64,000 nucleotides of DNA, from NCBI RefSeq assembly GCF_003605645.1, contig NZ_QVMU01000011.1, positions 62,001 through 126,000 on the forward strand. Direction: 5' to 3'. Shown here in pieces: positions 41,556 to 52,782 of this stretch; the stretch's first letter is position 1; each line of letters opens with the position of its first letter. The notes beneath the pieces were generated by a model. That model had not been told where the DNA came from, ran no database searches, and saw only the letters and a list, made by a program, of their open reading frames with translations. A program made the position numbers and the translations under genes. This DNA is from Vibrio sinensis. Lineage in GTDB: Bacteria > Pseudomonadota > Gammaproteobacteria > Enterobacterales > Vibrionaceae.

Positions 41556-43778
41556 TTAGCCTAAGCGTTTCACCGACATAACATCTTTAATTTGTTCCAC
41601 TCGCTTTGATACCCGTGAAAGTACTTCAACATTGGTCACTTCGAGATCGAAATCCAAAATTGAAAGTTGAGTACGGTAATCAACCCTACTCTTCATGCTA
41701 TTCACTTTCACTTTTTCGTTAGCAAATAATGTGGTGATTTCTTTTAATAAACCGCCACGTTCCATCGCCTCTACACGAAGTGTTAGCATGTATGAACCGG
41801 CAAAACCACTTCCCCACACGGTATCTATAATTCGCTCAGGAGCATGATGGCGTAGCTCTTCTAGCTGTTCACAATCAGCTCGGTGAACAGAAATACCTCG
41901 ACCTTGAGTAATGTAACCACAGATTTGATCTCCGGGAATCGGTTGGCAACAACGAGCCAGATGATTCATCAAGTTATCAACGCCCTCCACAACCACTGCA
42001 TCTTTATTTGGTCGTGTTGGTGTGGATGGTTTGCTCTCAGCTTCTAACAATTTTTCGAGCGCTTGCTGGTCTTCTTCTTCTGCGGTCGGCTTATTCACCA
42101 AGGCATTAATATGATTAACAATTTGGTTAATTCTTAAATCACCACTACCGATACCAACATATAACTCATCAGCAGTGTTCACATTGAAGCGCTTCAATGC
42201 ATATTGCTCAGCATGTTTCAGCGTCGCACCGATTCGGCTTAATTCGTGCTCGAGAATTTCACGACCCGCTTCTAGATTTTTCTCACGACTTTGCTTACGG
42301 AACCATGCATTAATTTTGGCGCGTGCACGACCAGAAGTCACGAAGCCTAGTGACGGATTCAGCCAGTCACGTGATGGATTCGGCTCTTTTTGTGTGATGA
42401 TTTCAACTTGATCGCCCATTGATAGTTTATGGGTGAATGGCACTATGCGCCCTGCCACTTTAGCACCAATACAGCGATGCCCAACCATCGAGTGAATATG
42501 GTATGCAAAATCAAGTGGTGTTGCGCCCATCGGTAAGTCGACTACGTCACCGCGAGGAGTAAAGGCATAGACACGGTCATCAAATACTTGGCTACGAAGT
42601 TCATCCAACATTTCGCCAGAATCAGACATCTCTTCTTGCCAATCAATAAGCTTACGCAGCCAAGTGATCTTTTCATCGTAACCGCTGCGACCTGCACTGC
42701 TACCCTCTTTATACTTCCAGTGTGCCGCCACGCCCAATTCAGAATCTTCGTGCATGTCTTTAGTACGGATCTGAATCTCAATAGTTTTACCTTCCGGCCC
42801 CAAAACGACGGTATGTATCGATTGATAACCGTTTGGTTTAGGGTTGGCGACGTAATCGTCAAATTCACTCGGTAGGTGTTTGTATTTAGTATGAACTATA
42901 CCTAATGCCGCGTAGCAATCTTGCAGTTTGTCAGCGATAATTCGCACAGCTCGAACATCAAAAAGCTCATCAAACTCCAAGCCTTTTTTCTGCATTTTGC
43001 GCCAGATACTGTAGATGTGTTTTGGACGACCGCTCACTTCAGCATTAATACCCGTGGACTGCATTTCCTCGGTTAAGTCATCGACAAAATCTTTGATGTA
43101 TTGCTCGCGCACGATACGACGCTCAGACAATTGCTTAGCGATCTGTTTATAGGTTTCAGGTTGTTGGTAACGGAATGCGTAATCTTCGATTTCCCATTTC
43201 AGCTGACCAATGCCGAGACGGTTCGCCAAGGGTGCATAGATATTGGCACACTCTTGTGCTGCGGCTCTACGCACTTCATCCGGCGCTTTTTTAACTTCAA
43301 TAAGGTTGCAGATTCGTTCAGCTAACTTAATGACCACGCATCGAAAATCATCCACCATCGCTAACAGCATGCGGCGCACATTATCAACTTGAGAAGAGGC
43401 GGCGCTGCCCTCTAGTGTAATATTGAGCTGCCCAAGAGCAGCCATTTCATCCACCCCATCAATCAGCTTAATGATCTCATTGCTGTACAACTCTTCAAGC
43501 TGCTCTCGACCAAGAGCGCCACTGGAAACAAGCGGGAATAACTGCGCCGCTATTAACGTCGCTTTATCCATCGATAGCGTGATCAAAATTTCGATCATTT
43601 CTCGACCACGCCAAAGTAGCAGAGTAGCTTGCTCGTTACCTTGCAAGAAAGTCTCACACTGGTGATAAACTTCCGTTAAGCTCTGAGCGACTTTGGGATC
43701 TTGTTTTAAGCTAACAATCCACTTGTCTAACTCAAACTGTTCGTCTTGATTCAAATGTGCGCTTCTTACCGCAACCAT
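41556..43778 (-). CDS. relA: GTP pyrophosphokinase RelA
   Basis: A 740-residue ribosome-associated (p)ppGpp synthetase. The N-terminal pseudo-hydrolase region (about 1-200) lacks the intact HD pair of SpoT. The synthetase domain (about 240-380) has RPKHIYSIWRKMQKKG and DVRAVRII, with NPKPNGYQSIHTVV. A TGS domain follows (about 405-465; VYAFTPRGDVVDLP), then zinc-finger/CC (NLMNHLARCCQPIPGDQICGYIT) and ACT (about 665-740) domains. It responds to uncharged tRNA. Upstream lies rlmD (61 bp gap), downstream mazG. Confidence 0.97.
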   Translation of the reverse strand: MVAVRSAHLNQDEQFELDKWIVSLKQDPKVAQSLTEVYHQCETFLQGNEQATLLLWRGREMIEILITLSMDKATLIAAQLFPLVSSGALGREQLEELYSNEIIKLIDGVDEMAALGQLNITLEGSAASSQVDNVRRMLLAMVDDFRCVVIKLAERICNLIEVKKAPDEVRRAAAQECANIYAPLANRLGIGQLKWEIEDYAFRYQQPETYKQIAKQLSERRIVREQYIKDFVDDLTEEMQSTGINAEVSGRPKHIYSIWRKMQKKGLEFDELFDVRAVRIIADKLQDCYAALGIVHTKYKHLPSEFDDYVANPKPNGYQSIHTVVLGPEGKTIEIQIRTKDMHEDSELGVAAHWKYKEGSSAGRSGYDEKITWLRKLIDWQEEMSDSGEMLDELRSQVFDDRVYAFTPRGDVVDLPMGATPLDFAYHIHSMVGHRCIGAKVAGRIVPFTHKLSMGDQVEIITQKEPNPSRDWLNPSLGFVTSGRARAKINAWFRKQSREKNLEAGREILEHELSRIGATLKHAEQYALKRFNVNTADELYVGIGSGDLRINQIVNHINALVNKPTAEEEDQQALEKLLEAESKPSTPTRPNKDAVVVEGVDNLMNHLARCCQPIPGDQICGYITQGRGISVHRADCEQLEELRHHAPERIIDTVWGSGFAGSYMLTLRVEAMERGGLLKEITTLFANEKVKVNSMKSRVDYRTQLSILDFDLEVTNVEVLSRVSKRVEQIKDVMSVKRLG

Positions 43779-43839
43779 CTTCTCGTCCTGTTATATTTGT
43801 TATGTTTGACTAACCATGTCTTCGTTAAATAACGCCTGG

Positions 43840-45171
43840 TTAGCTTTTCTTTGAAGTCTTCACAAATAACGCCATCGACTCTAGATGACCGGTATGAGGG
43901 AACATATCCAACATACCTAACTTCTCTAACTGGTAACCTTGGTTTAGCAAGCTTTGACTATCTCTGGCAAGGGTAGCAGGATTACACGAAACATAAACCA
44001 CTCTTGTCGCTCCTAAACTCGACAATTGCTCAACCACGCCACTCGCCCCCGCGCGCGCTGGATCAAGGAGTACTTTACTAAACTGCTCTTTTGCCCAAGG
44101 TTGTTGAGCTAGAGTTTCTTCTAAGTTTGCTTGATAAAATATTGCATTATCAAGATGGTTAAGCTTGGCGTTTTCAGCCGCTTTATCCACCATACTTTGA
44201 ATACCCTCCACACCAACAACGCTGTTCACTTGTTGAGCGATAGGTAAACTAAAGTTACCCAAACCACAGAATAAATCGAGTACGCGATCTTGTGTATCTA
44301 ATGCGAGCCAATCTATCGCTTGTGCCACCATTTTTTTATTTACTTCCTGATTGACCTGAATAAAGTTATTTGGTTCAAACGGAATGGTAACACCCGACTC
44401 TAGGTAATAAGCTGCATCACCTGACACACGATCTAATTGCTCATTACTTGGCATCAAATATAGCGAAGCATTGTGGCGCTCAGCAAAAGCCATCAATTCA
44501 CTCTTTTCGTTCTCAGCTAGCGGTTGTAAATGACGCAATACAATCACATTCGTGTTGTCGCCTTTAACTAACTCCACATGACCTAATGCTTCAGGGTGAG
44601 CGAAGCTTTGCAGTAGTTGATGTAGCTCTGGCAACATATTATCCAGTTCAGTGACTAAAACTGGACAGTGATTAACAGTAACAATTTGTTTGCTTTGTTT
44701 CTTACGGAAACCAAATTGAAGTTGTCGGCTCTTTCTATCAAACATCAAGCTAATTCGAGCTCGTCGACGATAAGCTTGTTCATCACCAATAATCGGAGCA
44801 TCAAGCTCCAACGTTTGGCCCGCAAACTTTTTCATTAGCTGGCTGAGAGTTTGTTGTTTATTACTCTGCTGCTGAGTGATACCAAGATGCTGCATATTAC
44901 AGCCACCACATTCGTCATAATAACGGCAGAACGGTTCAATACGCTCTGCGCTTGGTTTTTGAATTTTAATTAAATTTGCGCGTGAGAATTTGCTTTTGCT
45001 CTCAGTTAACTGGATGAGTACTTGCTCACCTGGAAGCGCGCCTTCCACAAACACAGGTTTGTTGTTTTGATAGGCAATACCGGCACCATGATGATCCAGT
45101 TTTTCGATCACCACCGATTGATGCTTGGAATTGAGTTGTGTTTTCTTCTTTGGTTGGAAAAAACGCGCCAT
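43840..45171 (-). CDS. rlmD: 23S rRNA (uracil-1939-C5)-methyltransferase
   Basis: A 443-residue protein (RumA). An N-terminal TRAM domain (about 15-75) is followed by a [4Fe-4S] cysteine set ([10 protein letters not shown], with a fourth Cys near residue 163 in NHCPVL). The C-terminal SAM methyltransferase domain has [14 protein letters not shown], the catalytic-base region and the nucleophile Cys in [12 protein letters not shown]. It makes m5U1939. It is divergent from barA, which is the arrangement in E. coli and V. cholerae, and upstream of relA. Confidence 0.96.
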   Translation of the reverse strand: MARFFQPKKKTQLNSKHQSVVIEKLDHHGAGIAYQNNKPVFVEGALPGEQVLIQLTESKSKFSRANLIKIQKPSAERIEPFCRYYDECGGCNMQHLGITQQQSNKQQTLSQLMKKFAGQTLELDAPIIGDEQAYRRRARISLMFDRKSRQLQFGFRKKQSKQIVTVNHCPVLVTELDNMLPELHQLLQSFAHPEALGHVELVKGDNTNVIVLRHLQPLAENEKSELMAFAERHNASLYLMPSNEQLDRVSGDAAYYLESGVTIPFEPNNFIQVNQEVNKKMVAQAIDWLALDTQDRVLDLFCGLGNFSLPIAQQVNSVVGVEGIQSMVDKAAENAKLNHLDNAIFYQANLEETLAQQPWAKEQFSKVLLDPARAGASGVVEQLSSLGATRVVYVSCNPATLARDSQSLLNQGYQLEKLGMLDMFPHTGHLESMALFVKTSKKS

Positions 45172-45381
45172 GTTCTGTGCCTGTAATTTATTGCTTCAAA
45201 ATGCTATTCAGGCGTCATCTTTTAGAACCTGAATCATTGTGTGAACCGAATGAGTTGATTATGCTTATCGTTTAGACGGTCTTATTTTGCCCAATATCAG
45301 CCTTTGATTAAAAATCGCCTAGGCTGTCATGGTAATCTTGGATCTATTTTCCCATATCCATACCACGATGTTTAGACAATA

Positions 45382-48201
45382 ATGACCAGATATGGCTTGC
45401 GCGCCCGCGTTATTTCACTGACTCTCGCCCCTACCTTAATTATCGGATTGATTTTAAGCGCTATTTTCTCTTTTAACCGCTATCACGATCTAGAAAGACA
45501 GGTAATTAATTCCGGTTTTAGTATTATTGAACCCTTGGCCATCGCCGCGGAAGAAGGGCTTAAGAACAACAGTCGAGAGTCTGTAAGACGCATTATTAGT
45601 TATGCGCACCGCAAAAACTCCCGCTTTGTTCGTAGTATCGCAGTGTTCGATTACAATCATGAACTTTTTGTAACCTCAAACTTTCATCCAAGCTTTGAAT
45701 CTTTAATGTTCCCGCGCAATGCGCCAATCCCGCTATTAGTCGATTCAGATATTCAAGAAAACACCTTGGTATTACGAGCGCCTATTATCAGTGAGTCTGG
45801 CATTTTTGCGTCACCAAACAGTCAAGAAAGCACTCCTGCGCTTGGTTATGTTTCTATCGAGATAGATCTTTCATCTCTACGCCTACAGCAATATCAAGAA
45901 ATTTTTACCGCTTTCATTGTGCTACTGTTTGGTATCAGCCTCTCTGCCTTTTTTGCTTTCCGTTTAATGCATGATGTCACTCGCCCGATTTCTCATATGA
46001 AGAATATGGTTGATCGAATTCGTCGTGGGCACCTCGATGTGCGTATTGAGGGGAAAATGCATGGCGAATTAGATTCGTTGAAAAATGGTATCAATGCGAT
46101 GGCGGTTTCCCTATCGGAATACCATGTAGAGATGCAGCACAGCATTGACCAAGCGACATCCGACTTACGTGAAACTCTCGAGCAGTTAGAGATTCAAAAC
46201 GTCGAACTGGATATCGCAAAAAAACGAGCACAAGAAGCTGCTCGCGTAAAATCTGAGTTCTTAGCCAATATGTCTCATGAACTTCGAACGCCACTCAATG
46301 GTGTGATTGGTTTTACCCGTCAAATGCTCAAAACCAAGTTAACCAATAGCCAAAATGATTATCTACAGACTATTGAAAAATCGGCGAATAATTTACTGAC
46401 TATTATCAATGACATTCTCGACTTCTCTAAACTTGAAGCGGGTAAGCTCGCACTTGAGAATATTCCATTTGAATTCCAAGAAGCACTAGAAGAAGTCGTG
46501 AGCTTACAAGCCACCAGCGCACATGAGAAAGGGCTTGAGATTACCCTTAAAATCGATCCTAAGATCCCGGTTGGCCTTGTCGGCGACCCGCTTCGAATTC
46601 AGCAAGTGCTTACTAACTTAGTCGGTAACTCAATTAAGTTTACTGAGCGCGGTAATATCGATATTAGTATTGAAATGCGCTCACAAAAAGAAGATCACGT
46701 TGAGTTGCAATTTATGGTTCGTGATACTGGCATAGGTATATCTGAACGACAACAAGCTCAACTATTCCAAGCCTTTAGCCAAGCTGACGCGAGTATTTCT
46801 CGTCGCTATGGTGGTACAGGGCTTGGTCTTGTTATCACCCAAAAATTAGTGAGCCAAATGGGTGGTGAGATTAGCTTAACCAGTCGCTTGCACCAAGGGT
46901 CGACATTCTGGTTTACGTTACGTCTTCACTCGACTGAAATGCCAGTAAGTGACTTAATTGAAACTCAGGTACTTAATCAACGCTCTCTGTTACTCGTTGA
47001 GCCAAATTTACAAGCAGCATCGGTCATCCAACAAACGCTAAACCAGCATGGATTACTTGTCACTTACCGCTCTACATTGCCAGATGATGCCTCTAACGAG
47101 CTTTCTGGAGAATTGGAACGTTACGACTATATTCTGTTGAACTTAGCACCAAATAAAACCAATGCCGTTGAGCGCGTTGAGAAATGGGTAGAAAAAGCAC
47201 GTAAGCTTGCGCCCCATGTCGTCATTGGTATTCCAAGCACGGCGCTCGCGTTGTCGGATCATTTGATTCAAAAATATCCGGTTCACTGCATTACAAAACC
47301 ACTATCACGCAAAAAATTGCTGCAAACCTTAGTCGCCAATCAAGACCGTTTACCGGAAATTGAGATCATTCCACAGCCGGTCAATCGAGAGACCTTACCT
47401 CTCACTGCAATGGCGGTGGATGATAACCCAGCAAACCTAAAGTTAATCAGCGCCCTATTAAAAGAACGCGTTGAGAAAGTCATCACTTGTAACAATGGCT
47501 TAGACGCCGTGAAGCAAGCAGAGAAGATGCACTTTGATATTATTTTGATGGATATCCAAATGCCGCATATGGACGGGGTTACTGCCTGTGCCAAAATCAA
47601 ACAAACGGCACTCAATAGCAAAACACCAATTATTGCCGTTACCGCACACGCAATGAGCGGAGAACGGGATCGTCTATTGAAAGCTGGAATGGATGACTAT
47701 CTGACTAAGCCAATTGAAGAACACGTATTGCAACAAGTACTGATGCATTGGAATCCACATACCAGTAAGAATGAGCTAGAAAAATTAGATATAGCTAGCC
47801 AACCAGAAGCATTGGTGACGAGCCACTCTACTAATAATGAACACAGTAATATGATTATTGATTGGCAATCGGCTCTTAAGCAATCGGCGAATAAAGAAGA
47901 TCTCGCTAAAGATATGCTTAGAATGCTTGTAGAATATATTCCTGAGGTTAGTGCGATTATTGAGGGGGCATTGGAAGATGACCATTTCGATATAACGCAG
48001 CTGATTCATCATGTCCATACTCTACATGGCAGTTGTTCTTACTGCGGAGTACCTAGATTGAAGAAAGTATGTGCAACAATTGAACAAGCTCTACGTTCAG
48101 GCAGCTCGATTGAGGATATTGAGCCGGAGTTATTTGAATTAGAAGATGAAATGGAAAAAGTGACTGCGAGTGCGGCCCCATATATTGGTGAGTTAAGCTA
48201 G
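45382..48201 (+). CDS. barA: Hybrid sensor histidine kinase BarA/VarS
   Basis: A 939-residue tripartite kinase. TM1 about 10-30, periplasmic domain about 31-170, TM2 about 172-192, HAMP about 193-245, HisKA with phospho-His H299 (MSHELRTPLNG), and HATPase (NSIKFTERG, DTGIGI, GGTGLGL). A degenerate receiver-like segment (about 530-650) has Asn where the acceptor Asp belongs (YILLNLAP). A true receiver has D724 (LMDIQMPHMDG), and a C-terminal Hpt has H879 (HTLHGSCSYCG). Called VarS in Vibrio, it phosphorylates UvrY/VarA (not here) to induce Csr small RNAs. Confidence 0.94.
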   Translation: MTRYGLRARVISLTLAPTLIIGLILSAIFSFNRYHDLERQVINSGFSIIEPLAIAAEEGLKNNSRESVRRIISYAHRKNSRFVRSIAVFDYNHELFVTSNFHPSFESLMFPRNAPIPLLVDSDIQENTLVLRAPIISESGIFASPNSQESTPALGYVSIEIDLSSLRLQQYQEIFTAFIVLLFGISLSAFFAFRLMHDVTRPISHMKNMVDRIRRGHLDVRIEGKMHGELDSLKNGINAMAVSLSEYHVEMQHSIDQATSDLRETLEQLEIQNVELDIAKKRAQEAARVKSEFLANMSHELRTPLNGVIGFTRQMLKTKLTNSQNDYLQTIEKSANNLLTIINDILDFSKLEAGKLALENIPFEFQEALEEVVSLQATSAHEKGLEITLKIDPKIPVGLVGDPLRIQQVLTNLVGNSIKFTERGNIDISIEMRSQKEDHVELQFMVRDTGIGISERQQAQLFQAFSQADASISRRYGGTGLGLVITQKLVSQMGGEISLTSRLHQGSTFWFTLRLHSTEMPVSDLIETQVLNQRSLLLVEPNLQAASVIQQTLNQHGLLVTYRSTLPDDASNELSGELERYDYILLNLAPNKTNAVERVEKWVEKARKLAPHVVIGIPSTALALSDHLIQKYPVHCITKPLSRKKLLQTLVANQDRLPEIEIIPQPVNRETLPLTAMAVDDNPANLKLISALLKERVEKVITCNNGLDAVKQAEKMHFDIILMDIQMPHMDGVTACAKIKQTALNSKTPIIAVTAHAMSGERDRLLKAGMDDYLTKPIEEHVLQQVLMHWNPHTSKNELEKLDIASQPEALVTSHSTNNEHSNMIIDWQSALKQSANKEDLAKDMLRMLVEYIPEVSAIIEGALEDDHFDITQLIHHVHTLHGSCSYCGVPRLKKVCATIEQALRSGSSIEDIEPELFELEDEMEKVTASAAPYIGELS

Positions 48202-48205
48202 CTAA

Positions 48206-48586
48206 TCAAGACTCATAAATGACAGTCGCCATTGCATAATGGCGTTCATCGGAAATAGACAGGTGGATACTCTCCACCTGTTTTTTTTGTGCTATTTCTA
48301 GAGCTTTGTTGGAAAGCGTTAATTCGGGCTTACCGTATTCATCATTAGAAATATTGAAGTCATGGAATGTCACCCCCATCGCAATGCCTGTTCCAAGCGC
48401 CTTCGAGGCTGCTTCTTTGGCCGCAAAACGTTTTGCTAAAAAACGCCCCTGTTGCTTTAATGAATGAAATTTTGCCAGTTCACTATCCGTAAGAATACGA
48501 CGAGCGAATGCCTCACCACTTCTTTCTAATGCTTTTTCAATACGGGTAATCTCTGCAATATCAGTACCCAATCCAACAATTGCCAT
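48206..48586 (-). CDS. acpS: Holo-[acyl-carrier-protein] synthase
   Basis: A 126-residue 4'-phosphopantetheinyl transferase. Signature [16 protein letters not shown] at the N-terminus and [17 protein letters not shown] in the middle, with the Mg2+-binding Asp8 and Glu of KEAAS. It activates ACP for fatty-acid synthesis. It is the last gene of recO-pdxJ-acpS, 2 bp after pdxJ, and ends 4 bp from the convergent barA stop; no terminator is evident between them. Confidence 0.96.
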   Translation of the reverse strand: MAIVGLGTDIAEITRIEKALERSGEAFARRILTDSELAKFHSLKQQGRFLAKRFAAKEAASKALGTGIAMGVTFHDFNISNDEYGKPELTLSNKALEIAQKKQVESIHLSISDERHYAMATVIYES

Positions 48587-48588
48587 CT

Positions 48589-49320
48589 TTATTTTCGCGC
48601 AGCTACAATCAGAGCTTTCATATCAGCTACTGATTTTTCCAAGCCATCAAATACCGCACGACCAATAATAGAGTGACCGATATTCAGCTCATAAATTTCC
48701 GGGATCGCGGCAATAGCAGCTACGTTATGGTAAGTTAAACCATGACCAGCATTAACGATAATACCTTGCTCTGCTGCATAGCTAGCGCCAGCTGTAATTC
48801 TTTTCAGCTCATTGAGCTGTTCTTCTTCCGAAGTCGCATCAGCATAGTGGCCAGTGTGTAATTCAATGTATGGCGCACCACATGCTTTAGCGGCATCAAT
48901 TTGGGTACGTTCAGCATCAATAAACAGAGAAACTTTAATACCTGCTGCCGTTAATTTTTCTGTGGCTGCTTTAATTTTCTCCAACTGACCCGCGACATTA
49001 AGACCACCTTCCGTCGTCAACTCTTCACGTTTTTCCGGTACTAAACATACATACTCTGGTTGAGTTTTCAGAGCGATGTCTACCATTTCGTCAGTCACTG
49101 CCATTTCCAAATTCATACGTGTTTGGATAGTTTCACGTAGGATTCGAACATCACGATCATTAATGTGACGACGATCTTCTCTTAAGTGAATAGTGATCCC
49201 ATCAGCGCCTGCACGCTCTGCAATTTCCGCTGCATGCACTGGGTCTGGATATTTAGTACCACGTGCATTACGTAATGTTGCGATATGATCAATATTTACA
49301 CCTAGGTAGATTGAGCTCAT
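48589..49320 (-). CDS. pdxJ: Pyridoxine 5'-phosphate synthase
   Basis: A 243-residue TIM-barrel enzyme that joins 3-amino-1-hydroxyacetone phosphate and deoxyxylulose 5-phosphate to pyridoxine phosphate. Family segments: [33 protein letters not shown], catalytic Glu in [11 protein letters not shown], and [21 protein letters not shown]. It overlaps recO by 4 bp, so the genes are translationally coupled. Confidence 0.97.
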   Translation of the reverse strand: MSSIYLGVNIDHIATLRNARGTKYPDPVHAAEIAERAGADGITIHLREDRRHINDRDVRILRETIQTRMNLEMAVTDEMVDIALKTQPEYVCLVPEKREELTTEGGLNVAGQLEKIKAATEKLTAAGIKVSLFIDAERTQIDAAKACGAPYIELHTGHYADATSEEEQLNELKRITAGASYAAEQGIIVNAGHGLTYHNVAAIAAIPEIYELNIGHSIIGRAVFDGLEKSVADMKALIVAARK

Positions 49321-50048
49321 TTTTCAATACTCCTTGCTCCGGGAACTTCTCGCTTTATTCGAAATAGTTCCCTGCTTTTTAATGGTTTACCGCCAAGATA
49401 CGGTTTCAATGCTATTCGTGTAAAGCGCTTTGCCGCTTTCAATTGCTCTTTTGTGGTAAAGCGCCGTTCACTGATTGCGATCAGCTCGTCACCGAGGAAC
49501 GTCAGATTATCTCTTCTTACCGATGCGATAAACCCCCTCTGCTCACGATATCGATAAGTCATAGTAGAATCGACTGGCTCACCAGTCCCAGCGCAGTGTA
49601 AAAAATCAACTCCATAGCCTAATGAAGACAATAAAGCTAATTCAAAGCGACGCAATGCTGGTTCAGGGTTTTCATTTTGAGCGAGTTCAGTCAACGCATG
49701 AAGATAATCATAGAAAAGAGCGGGCATCGGCACTTCTGCCATTAAAATACGACCAATCAACTCATTTACGTACATTGCTGAGTAAAGTGAGATACCACTA
49801 AGTGGCAAACCTAAGCTAATCGGTTCAGCTTGTCGCAACGTCTTCATTGAGCCATTGCCCGACCATTTTAGAAGTAATGGCGTAAAAGGTTGCAGCGCTC
49901 CTTTTAAATTTGAACGCTTACCTCTCGCTCCCTTGGCCATCAAAGTGATTCGACCGTATTCTTCAGTAAATACATCCAGAATCAAACTCGATTCACTGTA
50001 AGGTCGACGATGAAGAACAAAACAGCGCTGTAAGCCTTCAGAAGACAT
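49317..50048 (-). CDS. recO: DNA repair protein RecO
   Basis: A 243-residue RecFOR pathway mediator. N-terminal OB-fold ([22 protein letters not shown] as location, [17 protein letters not shown]) and C-terminal helical domain. It anneals strands and helps load RecA on SSB-coated DNA. It starts a unit recO-pdxJ-acpS after a terminator that separates it from era; linkage to era/rnc is the conserved order. Confidence 0.95.
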   Translation of the reverse strand: MSSEGLQRCFVLHRRPYSESSLILDVFTEEYGRITLMAKGARGKRSNLKGALQPFTPLLLKWSGNGSMKTLRQAEPISLGLPLSGISLYSAMYVNELIGRILMAEVPMPALFYDYLHALTELAQNENPEPALRRFELALLSSLGYGVDFLHCAGTGEPVDSTMTYRYREQRGFIASVRRDNLTFLGDELIAISERRFTTKEQLKAAKRFTRIALKPYLGGKPLKSRELFRIKREVPGARSIEK

Positions 50049-50068
50049 TTCCTACCATCCAATTGCAA

Positions 50069-50094
50069 AATAAGGAGCCATAGGGCTCCTTATT
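50069..50094 (-). terminator. Terminator between era and recO
   Basis: 11-bp stem AATAAGGAGCC / GGCTCCTTATT with a 4-nt loop; on the minus strand followed by TTGC after TTATTTT. Separates the lepA-lepB-rnc-era unit from recO-pdxJ-acpS. Confidence 0.8.
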
Positions 50095-50135
50095 ATTACT
50101 CACATATCGAAGCAAAGTTTGCTTACTGCTCGTAA

Positions 50136-51110
50136 TTATAAATCGTCGATGTAACCTAGAGAGCGTAATGCACGCTCATCATCAGCCCAACCTGATTTCA
50201 CTTTTACCCAAGTTTCTAGGTAAACTTTACGGCCAAACAACTCTTCCATATCTAAGCGAGCTTCACGACCGATTGTTTTAATCTTGTCGCCACCTTTACC
50301 AATAACCATTTTTTTCTGGCCATTACGCTCAACAAGGATAAGTGCGTTAATATGGAAACCGTCAGTTTCAGGGTTGTAGTCAAAACGTTCAATTTCAACT
50401 GTCACTGAATAAGGCAGTTCTTCACCAGTAAAGCGCATTAATTTTTCACGCACGATTTCCGATGCCATGAAACGCTGAGAACGGTCAGTCACATACTCTT
50501 CAGGGAAGTGATGCGTCGCTTTAGGTAAATGGTCACGTACATGCTTACGCAAGACATCTACATTTTTACCTTGCTTAGCTGAAATTGGCACAATATCGAC
50601 AAAATCCATCTTTTGTGACATTTCTTGCATATGTAACATAACATCATTACGGTCTTGGACGTTATCTACTTTGTTGATACATAGCACGACTGGGAAATTC
50701 GCATTTCGCAGTTTGTTCAGTACCATTTCGTCATCGGCGGTCCAATGGGTACCATCAACAAGGAAGAATACCAAGTTAACATCACTCAGTGATGAACTCG
50801 CCGCGCGGTTCATCAAACGGTTAATGGCACGTTTCTCTTCAATGTGTAGCCCAGGGGTATCCACATAGATTGCTTGATAACCACCCTCAGTATCCACACC
50901 CATAATACGGTGACGGGTTGTCTGTGGTTTACGTGAAGTGATCGAAATCTTCTGACCCAAGATGTTATTCAACAAAGTGGATTTACCCACATTTGGGCGA
51001 CCAACAATAGCAATAAAGCCACAATGTTGGTTTTCTGGAGAACTCGGTTTACTTGGTGTATCAAAATACGCATCAAGATCGAATTCGTTGTTATCTACTG
51101 ATTCAGCCAT
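50136..51110 (-). CDS. era: GTPase Era
   Basis: A 324-residue essential GTPase for 16S rRNA maturation and 30S assembly. G domain: G1 [10 protein letters not shown]2 TTRHRIMG region, G3 DTPGLH, G4 NKVD, G5 SAKQG. C-terminal KH domain with [17 protein letters not shown]. It has an N-terminal extension of about 27 residues (acidic, Ser/Pro-rich) compared with E. coli Era. It overlaps rnc by 8 bp. Confidence 0.97.
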   Translation of the reverse strand: MAESVDNNEFDLDAYFDTPSKPSSPENQHCGFIAIVGRPNVGKSTLLNNILGQKISITSRKPQTTRHRIMGVDTEGGYQAIYVDTPGLHIEEKRAINRLMNRAASSSLSDVNLVFFLVDGTHWTADDEMVLNKLRNANFPVVLCINKVDNVQDRNDVMLHMQEMSQKMDFVDIVPISAKQGKNVDVLRKHVRDHLPKATHHFPEEYVTDRSQRFMASEIVREKLMRFTGEELPYSVTVEIERFDYNPETDGFHINALILVERNGQKKMVIGKGGDKIKTIGREARLDMEELFGRKVYLETWVKVKSGWADDERALRSLGYIDDL

Positions 51111-51780
51111 TAGTCAATTGCTCTAGTGCAGTTTCTGCAGCCGCTTGTTCTGCCTTGCGGCGGCTGGTGCCTTTACCAATTACAGGGGATCCAACACCTG
51201 CTATTTCACACGCTACAGTAAACTCTTGGTTGTGTGCTTCACCTTTAATATTAGTCACTGTATAGACAGGTAGTGGTTTTCTTCGACCTTGAAGAAACTC
51301 TTGCAGGCGCGTTTTCGGGTCTTTTTGAGATACACCTGGCTTAATCGCGTCTAAACGCGTTTTATACCAGCTCAAAATGATCGTACGAGCCATTTCGATA
51401 TCGCTGTCTAAGTAAATAGCACCAATAATGGCTTCAACCGCATCAGCAAGAATCGAATCACGACGGAAGCCGCCACTTTTCAACTCACCTGGACCTAATT
51501 TTAAGTAATCTCCCAGATCGAACTCTCGACCTAGTTCTGCAAGCGTATTACCACGCACCAAGGTTGCGCGCATACGACTCATGTCCCCTTCATTCACTTT
51601 AGGGAAGCGATGATAAAGATCATCAGCAATGACAAAACTTAAAATTGAATCGCCCAGAAACTCAAGACGTTCATTGTGTTTTCCATTAGCGCTGCGATGA
51701 GTCAGCGCTAAGTTGATAAACTCGGCATCACGGAATTGATAGCCGAGTTTTTTCTCTAGTTTTGCAATAGGAGAATTCAT
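51103..51780 (-). CDS. rnc: Ribonuclease III
   Basis: A 225-residue dsRNA endonuclease. Catalytic signature [16 protein letters not shown], second metal-binding [10 protein letters not shown], and a C-terminal dsRNA-binding domain (about 154-224; [36 protein letters not shown]). Coupled to era by overlap and 15 bp after lepB. It could process the pnp leader hairpin in this same window. Confidence 0.97.
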   Translation of the reverse strand: MNSPIAKLEKKLGYQFRDAEFINLALTHRSANGKHNERLEFLGDSILSFVIADDLYHRFPKVNEGDMSRMRATLVRGNTLAELGREFDLGDYLKLGPGELKSGGFRRDSILADAVEAIIGAIYLDSDIEMARTIILSWYKTRLDAIKPGVSQKDPKTRLQEFLQGRRKPLPVYTVTNIKGEAHNQEFTVACEIAGVGSPVIGKGTSRRKAEQAAAETALEQLTNG

Positions 51781-51795
51781 ACTCTCTCGATTTAA

Positions 51796-52692
51796 TTAGT
51801 TAATACCACCGATGCGGTTGAAACGCACATCAGTTGGAATCCAAGTAGGCAGAATGCTGTTTGCATCTCGATCAAATTCAAAACTGATCCAAATACCAAC
51901 GGCCTTACCCACTAGGTTGGCTTCTGGAACAAAGCCCCAGTAGCGGCTGTCAGCGCTGTTGTCACGGTTATCACCCATAACAAAGTACTGACCCTCTGGA
52001 ACAACCCATTCATTGACACCGTTGCGAGGTTCATAAGCCTCAACTCGATCTCTACGTAAAGGATTGATCAAAATTTGATGTTCTTTGGCTCCGAGTTTTT
52101 CATCTAGTTGAATCATCGGCACACCATTTTGGACAAATGGACTTTCAATAACGTTAGACAATTTAACTGGTTTGCACTGACTCTCACCTTTCGTTTGAAT
52201 ACACAGATCTTTGTCGCTGCTATAACGAACGGTATCACCTGGTAAACCTACTACTCGTTTAATGTAGTCAATACTTGGCTGTGGTGGGTATTTAAAGACC
52301 ACAACATCGCCACGCTCCGGTTTCCCAGTTTCAACCAACTGTGTACGCCAGACTGGATCTTTCAAGCCATATGCGTATTTCTCTACCAAAATAAAATCAC
52401 CCACCAATAAGGTCGGCATCATCGATCCTGATGGAATCTGAAACGGTTCGTAGATAAAGGAACGTAAGATCAATACAAACGCGATCACTGGAAAAATAGA
52501 GACGCTGTTTTCAATCCACCATGGCTGAGCTTGTGCTTTCTTTAATGTCAGCGCATCTAATCCATTGGTCTGTGCTTCAATCTCTGCAACATGAGCTTGA
52601 CGCTTCTTCGCAAAAACCAGCTTTTCCAATAGCCAAACAATGCCAGTTACTAAAGTAACAATAACCAAGAGCAGTGAGAATGTATTCGCCAT
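51796..52692 (-). CDS. lepB: Signal peptidase I
   Basis: A 298-residue inner-membrane protease. Start ATG 52692 (MANTFSLLLVIVTLVTG); an in-frame TTG lies directly before. Two N-terminal TM helices (about 2-24 and 62-78) precede the catalytic Ser in IPSGSMMPTL (about residue 90) and Lys in YIKRVVGLPGD. GDNRDNSADSRYWGFV marks conserved box E. It removes signal peptides from exported proteins. It lies between lepA and rnc, with two small hairpins in the lepA-lepB gap. Confidence 0.97.
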   Translation of the reverse strand: MANTFSLLLVIVTLVTGIVWLLEKLVFAKKRQAHVAEIEAQTNGLDALTLKKAQAQPWWIENSVSIFPVIAFVLILRSFIYEPFQIPSGSMMPTLLVGDFILVEKYAYGLKDPVWRTQLVETGKPERGDVVVFKYPPQPSIDYIKRVVGLPGDTVRYSSDKDLCIQTKGESQCKPVKLSNVIESPFVQNGVPMIQLDEKLGAKEHQILINPLRRDRVEAYEPRNGVNEWVVPEGQYFVMGDNRDNSADSRYWGFVPEANLVGKAVGIWISFEFDRDANSILPTWIPTDVRFNRIGGIN

Positions 52693-52717
52693 CAAATTCC
52701 CTTATCTAAAAATGCGA

Positions 52718-52745
52718 AAGTGAAAGAGCCGAGACCCTTTCACTT
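52718..52745 (-). other. Hairpins in the lepA-lepB gap
   Basis: AAGTGAAAG / CTTTCACTT around 10 nt (52718-52745), and a second, GCTGGG / CCCAGC (52762-52779). Neither has a T-tract on the minus strand, so RNA processing or differential stability within the lep operon is more likely than termination. Confidence 0.45.
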
Positions 52746-52782
52746 ATCTTAACTAGCGAGCGCTGGGTAAGCTCCCAGCAGT

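Noticed and set aside
45208..45236. ATTCAGG/CCTGAAT inverted repeat before barA
   Set aside because: Seven-base arms with a 15-nt spacer and no match to a known operator such as the LexA box.
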